From positions 1 to 37,047 of the forward strand of contig JACPWY010000031.1 of NCBI GenBank assembly GCA_016196825.1: a stretch of 37,047 nt of DNA. Reading direction: 5' to 3'. The position numbers and the translations under genes were made by a program. The notes under the pieces are model-generated. The model made no database searches, was not told the DNA's origin, and saw only the letters and a list, made by a program, of their open reading frames with translations. Shown here in pieces: positions 33,098 through 37,047 of the stretch. This DNA is from Deltaproteobacteria bacterium (GTDB lineage: Bacteria > Bdellovibrionota > FAC87 > UBA2466). Positions within the stretch are counted from its first letter, which is position 1; every line of letters begins with the position of its first letter.

Positions 33098-34249
33098 TCA
33101 CAGCACCATCTGTTTAAGGAGGCGTTGCCAAGGGAGCACCCGGATTCCGTCGACGAGTCGTTCATTGTGTCCCAGTGTTACCACAACTGCGTGGTGTTTC
33201 TTGCCATAGAATTTTTTGAAGCTCGAGAACCCGCGGGAATCGACCTTGGCCGATTCGGCGGTGGCTTTCGCTTCAATGGCCCATATTTGGGAATCCCAAT
33301 TGACGATGAAATCGACCTCCGCACCGTGGCTTGTGCGGTAGGAGGATATTTCGATGGGTTTCCCCAGAGAGCGGGCGCTGTGGAGAAGTTGCGTGAGGAG
33401 AAGGTTTTCAAAGAGTCGGCCTTTGCGGTCATTCGTTACTGAAAAGCCCTGCAGTAAGCCATTGAGCACACCGTTGTCGAAAAAGAAAAAGCGTGGGTGT
33501 TGGACGAGACGCTTGCGAGATGATTTCGAGAATGGGTGAATCGTCTCGATAATGAGTGTGTCCTCGAGAATTTCAAAGTAGCGCCGGGCTGTTTCGCGGT
33601 TGATCATCGCTTCGCTGCCAAACTTGCCGACATCGAGAAACTCCGTGGCGCGCGATGCCATGACTGCTAAAAACCGAGAAAACCCCTCCATATTTCTAGT
33701 TAATGCCTCGGACTGGATCTCCTCGCGGAGATAAGTCGCACTGTAGGTGAGAAGTAGCTGCTCTCGATCAAAGACTTTCTTCTCCATGTAAAGCCCCGGC
33801 AGAGTGCCGTAGGCAAGGGCCTGATCCGAGTCCATGTTGTGGCCAATCTCCGAGGAGACCAGGGGGCCCATCCGGAAACTCATTTGCCGGCCTGGGAGGA
33901 GATTGGCGCTGCCTCTGTGAAGTTTTCGGGCGCTGGAGCCGGTCAGGAGAAAACGGAGGTCTCTTTTCTTGTCATCGATCAAAGTCTGAATGGAGTTGAG
34001 AAGGCTAGGGATCCTTTGGACCTCATCGACAAATATAGTCTTCTGATTTGCGTTCCCTACCTGTTGGAAGATCGCGTTGGGACTCTGGGTGAAGCGTAGG
34101 TACTGGCGCTCATCGGCTAGATTGATGGAGAGATCGGGGGACAAACTCTCAATAAAGGTCGATTTCCCGGTCTGGCGGGGTCCTAAAAGCAGGATGCTCT
34201 TAGTGGTTTTATTGAGGAGTTTTAGTAAGTTGCGCTGAATCAATGGCAT
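33098..34249 (-). CDS. AAA ATPase with C-terminal DUF4143 domain
   Basis: The 383-residue protein has Walker A 'GPRQTGKST' (23-31), Walker B 'TIFVDEVQRIP' (71-81) and sensor 'LLTGSSARKL' in the AAA_14 domain. The C-terminal DUF4143 domain ends in a PD-(D/E)xK-like core, 'GAEVDFIVN' and 'IWAIEAKA' (~308-330). This common family occurs as lone genes, often horizontally spread, and no experimentally established role is known to me. TAAAAT lies 6 nt upstream of the ATG. The gene faces rarD. Confidence 0.92.
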   Translation of the reverse strand: MPLIQRNLLKLLNKTTKSILLLGPRQTGKSTFIESLSPDLSINLADERQYLRFTQSPNAIFQQVGNANQKTIFVDEVQRIPSLLNSIQTLIDDKKRDLRFLLTGSSARKLHRGSANLLPGRQMSFRMGPLVSSEIGHNMDSDQALAYGTLPGLYMEKKVFDREQLLLTYSATYLREEIQSEALTRNMEGFSRFLAVMASRATEFLDVGKFGSEAMINRETARRYFEILEDTLIIETIHPFSKSSRKRLVQHPRFFFFDNGVLNGLLQGFSVTNDRKGRLFENLLLTQLLHSARSLGKPIEISSYRTSHGAEVDFIVNWDSQIWAIEAKATAESAKVDSRGFSSFKKFYGKKHHAVVVTLGHNERLVDGIRVLPWQRLLKQMVL

Positions 34250-34261
34250 GTGTGCATTTTA
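34250..34261 (-). promoter_or_regulatory. -10 box 6 nt upstream of the ATPase ATG
   Basis: On the minus strand TAAAAT (34261-34256) is followed by GCACAC and the ATG at 34249, with no Shine-Dalgarno in between. Same geometry as at 257 and 19293. Confidence 0.48.
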
Positions 34262-34300
34262 CACGGTATTCGGCACACATGAAGGAAAACTTGAGTGGAC

Positions 34301-34332
34301 AAAAAAAAGCCCGGGAGCTTTCGCCCCCGGGC
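34301..34332 (-). terminator. Rho-independent terminator of the DsbA-like gene
   Basis: Read on the minus strand, a perfect GC-only 7-bp stem (GCCCGGG at 34332-34326 with CCCGGGC at 34315-34309) and 10-nt loop is followed by eight T residues (34308-34301). It starts 17 bp after the stop of the DsbA-like gene. Confidence 0.9.
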
Positions 34333-34348
34333 CTGAAGACTTTCGAAC

Positions 34349-35125
34349 TCAACCAATCGGCTTGGATTCGTTGAGCTTCTTTTCGATGATCTCGATAAAC
34401 GCCGGCGTCGGGTAGGCGCCGGCGAGCGTGATGCCGCCGACGATGAAACCCGGGGTTCCGGAGATGCCAAATTTCGCAGCCTCGGCCTTGTCGCTTGCGA
34501 GTCTAGAAGTGACCGTGGAGGATGTTTCGTTCTTCTTCACCTGGGCGAGATTCAGGCCGAGCTTCTTTGTGATGCTGTCGAGGAAGGCCTCTTTTTCGGT
34601 CCCGAGACGACTCTGCTCCTTAAAGACGGCGTCGTGAAACTCATAGGCCTTCGCCTGGTTGATCATCGCAATCGCCTCAAAGCGCTTCGCCGCCGGCATT
34701 GCCATGGGGTGGAAATCAAGCGGGAGGTGTTTGAAAACGAATCGGATCTTGTTCCCATATTTCTGCAGGAGCTCTTCCACCGTGTTGTAACCCCGCTGGC
34801 AGAACGGGCACTGCATGTCCGAGTACTCCACGATTGTCACCGGGGCACTGGCTGGCCCTTTAACTGCGCGATCTTTCGCAATTTCCGGGGTTTTCGGATT
34901 CTTGTACTCTTCCTCCCGACGAGTCTTTTCATCAGCCTCTTGCTTGGCCTGAGCGAGCACTCGAGCCTTCTGACCAGCCTGGTTGGCCACCTCAAGGAAC
35001 TTTTCGGGGTTCTTCGCAATGGCGTCCATCACCCATTCCGGGTGATCATTGAGTGCCTGTTTGACCATTTCCTGGCTGGCACAGCCGATAATGAGGAGCG
35101 GAAGCAATGCGAAGAGTGATTTCAT
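34349..35125 (-). CDS. DsbA-family thiol-disulfide oxidoreductase, lipoprotein
   Basis: The 258-residue protein has lipobox 'LIIGC' (lipidated Cys15), a charged helical segment (~16-85, rich in Glu/Lys/Ala), then a thioredoxin/DsbA-like domain beginning 'VKGPASAPVTIVEYSDMQC' with the redox motif Cys106-Pro-Phe-Cys109, an inserted helical domain and the cis-Pro loop 'GISGTPGFIVGG'. It should act in the periplasm as a disulfide oxidase, isomerase or partner of a specific client. AGGAGA lies about 6 nt before the ATG and a strong terminator follows. The helical N-terminal extension is of the kind found in BdbD/ScsC-like proteins that oligomerise (inference). Confidence 0.92.
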   Translation of the reverse strand: MKSLFALLPLLIIGCASQEMVKQALNDHPEWVMDAIAKNPEKFLEVANQAGQKARVLAQAKQEADEKTRREEEYKNPKTPEIAKDRAVKGPASAPVTIVEYSDMQCPFCQRGYNTVEELLQKYGNKIRFVFKHLPLDFHPMAMPAAKRFEAIAMINQAKAYEFHDAVFKEQSRLGTEKEAFLDSITKKLGLNLAQVKKNETSSTVTSRLASDKAEAAKFGISGTPGFIVGGITLAGAYPTPAFIEIIEKKLNESKPIG

Positions 35126-35205
35126 AGGTTCTCCTTAATTCAAAAGAGTCTATCAACCGAGTTGGATCGCTGGTAACTACGTCGCGTCATCCATTTAGAA
35201 AACAC

Positions 35206-35234
35206 TTGAAAATATTGCCTCCCTTGATGAAGAT
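35206..35234 (+). promoter_or_regulatory. Candidate promoter of the DHS-like gene
   Basis: TTGAAA (35206-35211) is separated by 17 nt from GAAGAT (35229-35234), a weak -10, which is 7 nt before the ATG at 35242. The spacing is ideal but the -10 matches only half the consensus. Confidence 0.3.
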
Positions 35235-35241
35235 TTGGGCC

Positions 35242-36213
35242 ATGCAATCACCGATTACCCAATTCATTGAAAATCACTATCGTCATTTCAACGCGGCCGC
35301 TCTAGTCGATGCTGCCAAAGCTTACAAGAGCCACATAGACGGTGGCGGCAAAATGTTTGTGTCGATCGCTGGCGCAATGAGCACCGCCGAGCTTGGCTTG
35401 TCTCTGGCAGCCATGATCCGCGAGGGCAAGGTGCATGGGATCTGCTGCACGGGTGCCAATCTGGAAGAGGATCTTTTTAACCTTGTGGCGCATGAACACT
35501 ACAAACGGATTCCGAACTATCGCGATCTGACGCCAGCTGATGAGATGCAGCTCTTGGCAAAGCATTTGAATCGCGTTACCGACACCTGCATTCCGGAAGA
35601 AGAGGCCATTCGTCGCCTAGAGACCGTGGTTATGGAGGAGTGGGCGAAGGCGAGTGATAAGAACGAGAGCTACCTTCCGCATGAGTATCTCTACAAGGTG
35701 ATCAAGAGCAAGAAGCTCGAGAAGTCCTATCAGATTCCGGTCGAGAACAGCTGGTTGGTGGCCGCCTGCGAAAAGAATCTGCCGATCTTTGTGCCGGGTT
35801 GGGAGGATTCGACCCTGGGCAATATTTTCACCGCTCGGTGTCTGCAGAAAAAGATCCAGGTGACCGCGATGAAGTCGGGCATTGAATACATGATGTCGCT
35901 GTCGCATTGGTATGCGGAAAGCTGTCGTGGCCCGAAGGGGATCGGCTTCTTCCAAATTGGTGGCGGTATTGCAGGCGATTTTCCAATCTGTGTTGTCCCG
36001 ATGCTCAATCAAGATCTCATGAAGAACGTGCCAGTGTGGTCGTACTTCTGTCAGATCTCGGATTCCACGACGAGCTATGGCTCCTACTCCGGCGCCGTCC
36101 CCAATGAGAAAATCACCTGGGGAAAACTTGAGGCCGACACGCCCAAGTTTATTGTGGAATCGGATGCCACCATCGTGGCTCCGCTCATGTTCGCTTATGT
36201 CTTAGGCTGGTAA
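35242..36213 (+). CDS. Deoxyhypusine synthase family protein (probable polyamine enzyme)
   Basis: From the ATG at 35242 the protein has 323 residues; an in-frame ATG at 35227 and a TTG at 35206 are alternatives. It follows the deoxyhypusine synthase fold: 'FVSIAGAMSTAELG' and 'CCTGANLEEDLF' for NAD binding, 'FVPGWEDSTLGN', 'GFFQIGGGIAGDF', and near the C-terminus 'ITWGKLEAD' whose Lys295 matches the catalytic Schiff-base lysine of eukaryotic DHS ('SWGK'). Bacteria lack eIF5A; some bacterial DHS homologues act on free polyamines, for example as homospermidine synthases. That is the likeliest role here but it is inferred. The gene is monocistronic between a divergent DsbA-like gene and a coiled-coil gene. 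Confidence 0.88.
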   Translation: MQSPITQFIENHYRHFNAAALVDAAKAYKSHIDGGGKMFVSIAGAMSTAELGLSLAAMIREGKVHGICCTGANLEEDLFNLVAHEHYKRIPNYRDLTPADEMQLLAKHLNRVTDTCIPEEEAIRRLETVVMEEWAKASDKNESYLPHEYLYKVIKSKKLEKSYQIPVENSWLVAACEKNLPIFVPGWEDSTLGNIFTARCLQKKIQVTAMKSGIEYMMSLSHWYAESCRGPKGIGFFQIGGGIAGDFPICVVPMLNQDLMKNVPVWSYFCQISDSTTSYGSYSGAVPNEKITWGKLEADTPKFIVESDATIVAPLMFAYVLGW

Positions 36214-36248
36214 GTTCGATAGGGTCGCGGAATGCAACCCTCCGCCTC

Positions 36249-36286
36249 TTGAAACATGTTCTTCAATGGTGGTTAATAATCCCGCT
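36249..36286 (+). promoter_or_regulatory. Promoter with -10 box close to the start of the coiled-coil gene
   Basis: TTGAAA at 36249-36254 is followed at 17-19 nt by GTTAATAAT (36272-36280). AATAAT ends 6 nt before the ATG at 36287. No Shine-Dalgarno is present, so transcript and coding sequence probably start together. Confidence 0.45.
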
Positions 36287-36598
36287 ATGACGAGAAAAAA
36301 GGATACTTGGAAAAATTTGGTTCATGACTCAATGCCGGTAAGCGTTGGCCTCGTGAAAGAGGTGAGGGGGGAACTTATTGCGAGGATCGAGTCGGTCGAT
36401 AAGAAAATGGAAGCTGGATTCAAGAATGTCGAATCTCAGATGCAGCAAATGCTGGTCCAAACTCACCGCACACTTGCACTCATGGAAGAGCAGCGCTCCG
36501 AAAACAGGATCGTTCTCGACGGCTACAAGTCGGTGATGGAACGAATGGACCGGATCGAGGACGACCAGAAAAATCTGCGTGGTGCATTGAGACTGTAG
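36287..36598 (+). CDS. Small coiled-coil hypothetical protein
   Basis: The 103-residue protein (seven more from an alternative ATG at 36266) has a basic N-terminus ('MTRKKDTWKNLVHD'). A continuous heptad-like helix follows from ~25 to the end ('ELIARIESVDKKMEAGF', 'MERMDRIEDDQKNLRGALRL'), with regularly spaced Ile, Val, Met and Leu. It has no membrane segment. It probably forms a dimeric or trimeric coiled coil. No family is recognised. The initiation region is leaderless-like. Confidence 0.65.
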   Translation: MTRKKDTWKNLVHDSMPVSVGLVKEVRGELIARIESVDKKMEAGFKNVESQMQQMLVQTHRTLALMEEQRSENRIVLDGYKSVMERMDRIEDDQKNLRGALRL

Positions 36599-36898
36599 TC
36601 AGTGCCTATCGGACGCGATCCTCGGAAGGACACCTGGCTCTCCCTTTTTGCATACTGTTTGCTTTTAATTCGTAAGCGCTCGGCAAAATCCATCTGGGCG
36701 ATACGATGGTGACCGGCTCCTGGCACTAAATTCCGCGTGGGATATATTGAAATGAAAATTCTCCTCGATACCTGCACGGGTCGTCGGCGAACCGGAGGAG
36801 CTTTCCAAAACGGCAATCACAACTTTAGAAAAAAGGGAGCAGCTCTCGAGAGTCGCGGGGAGAAGTTGAGCGATATCCACAAGCCGAGACGATGAACG
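36599..36898. other. Gene-free spacer
   Basis: The 300 bp between the coiled-coil gene and the convergent HNH gene hold only short shadow frames with no ribosome-binding site. A small TCCT/AGGA hairpin occurs near 36626-36640 but no terminator is convincing. Confidence 0.55.
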
Positions 36899-37047
36899 CT
36901 AGAAACTCATCACCGGTCCCGTCCTCCTTTTCACCCCCCAGCGATCCGCCCAATGGAGATAGCTATGATGATTGGAGCAGAGTGTGGTCAGATTCTCTAG
37001 GACATCAACGCCACCAAGATGCACGGGTATGATGTGATGAATATGCA
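36899..37047 (-). CDS. HNH endonuclease, C-terminal part (cut by the window edge)
   Basis: The minus-strand frame open from the right edge to a TAG at 36901-36899 encodes 49 residues. It contains 'HIHHIIPVHLGG', 'DVLENLTTLCSNHH' and 'SYLHWADRWGVK', a complete HNH metal-binding core (His-His, Asn, Cys and His-His). The 5' part lies outside the window. It is related in motif to the broken HNH gene at 20010 but not close in sequence. The intact core suggests a living gene. Confidence 0.8.
   Translation of the reverse strand, partial: HIHHIIPVHLGGVDVLENLTTLCSNHHSYLHWADRWGVKRRTGPVMSF

Noticed and set aside
1..37047. CRISPR array, tRNA/rRNA genes, prophage or complete insertion sequence
   Set aside because: No regularly spaced repeats, cloverleaf-like or rRNA-like segments, transposase or integrase frames were found by reading.

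Overview
The window looks like chromosomal DNA from a moderately GC-rich Gram-negative bacterium, most likely a member of the Bdellovibrionota (Bdellovibrio/Oligoflexia-like). That assignment is an inference. It rests on lipoproteins and Sec-exported proteins, a sigma-32 with an RpoH box, C5-pathway heme genes, a small basic protein with the 'KVGVK..G.LY..DK.G..S.AKM' repeat and degenerate HNH-endonuclease copies. There is no rRNA, tRNA, CRISPR array, prophage or complete insertion sequence.

Layout. A hairpin terminator (143-187) precedes an exported HEAT-like protein (257-1381). Next is a tight heme operon, hemA-hemC-hemD-hemB-hemL-hemE-hemN (1422-8907). It covers Glu-tRNA to protoporphyrinogen IX and continues into two uncharacterised genes (8908-9812). 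A duplicated small basic protein (9877-10119) and a P5C dehydrogenase (10154-11779) follow. The gap between the latter and the convergent rpoH (11906-12865) is almost entirely one very long inverted repeat. Divergent from rpoH is a DedA protein. A minus-strand pdxS-pdxT-(protease-dead rhomboid-like) operon occupies 13641-15787. Then come an exported protein-kinase-like protein and an M14 carboxypeptidase, convergent, and a DMT transporter and a small lipoprotein on the minus strand. The segment 19641-21720 is decayed: a frameshifted HNH gene and a probably truncated c-type cytochrome-like gene.

The second large operon is pyrB-pyrC-carA-orf225-carB-greA-recG-SDR-rarD (21723-33097). It joins the first pyrimidine steps to carbamoyl-phosphate synthetase, transcription rescue and fork repair, with a 225-residue unknown inserted between carA and carB. 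After it come a minus-strand AAA/DUF4143 ATPase, a DsbA-like lipoprotein with a clear intrinsic terminator, a bacterial deoxyhypusine-synthase homologue, a small coiled-coil protein and, cut by the right edge, the C-terminus of another HNH endonuclease.

The most interesting signals are these. (1) Five start codons have a TANNNT-like -10 box only 6-7 nt upstream and no usable Shine-Dalgarno, which points to leaderless mRNAs, including that of the heme operon. (2) A ~120-bp near-perfect stem-loop fills the pruA/rpoH convergent gap. (3) There is a Sec-exported kinase with all catalytic residues. (4) Several paralogue-type enzymes have lost diagnostic residues: the HemA nucleotide loop, the SDR Tyr/Lys, and the rhomboid Ser/His. 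No single recognisable new defence or mobile system is evident.
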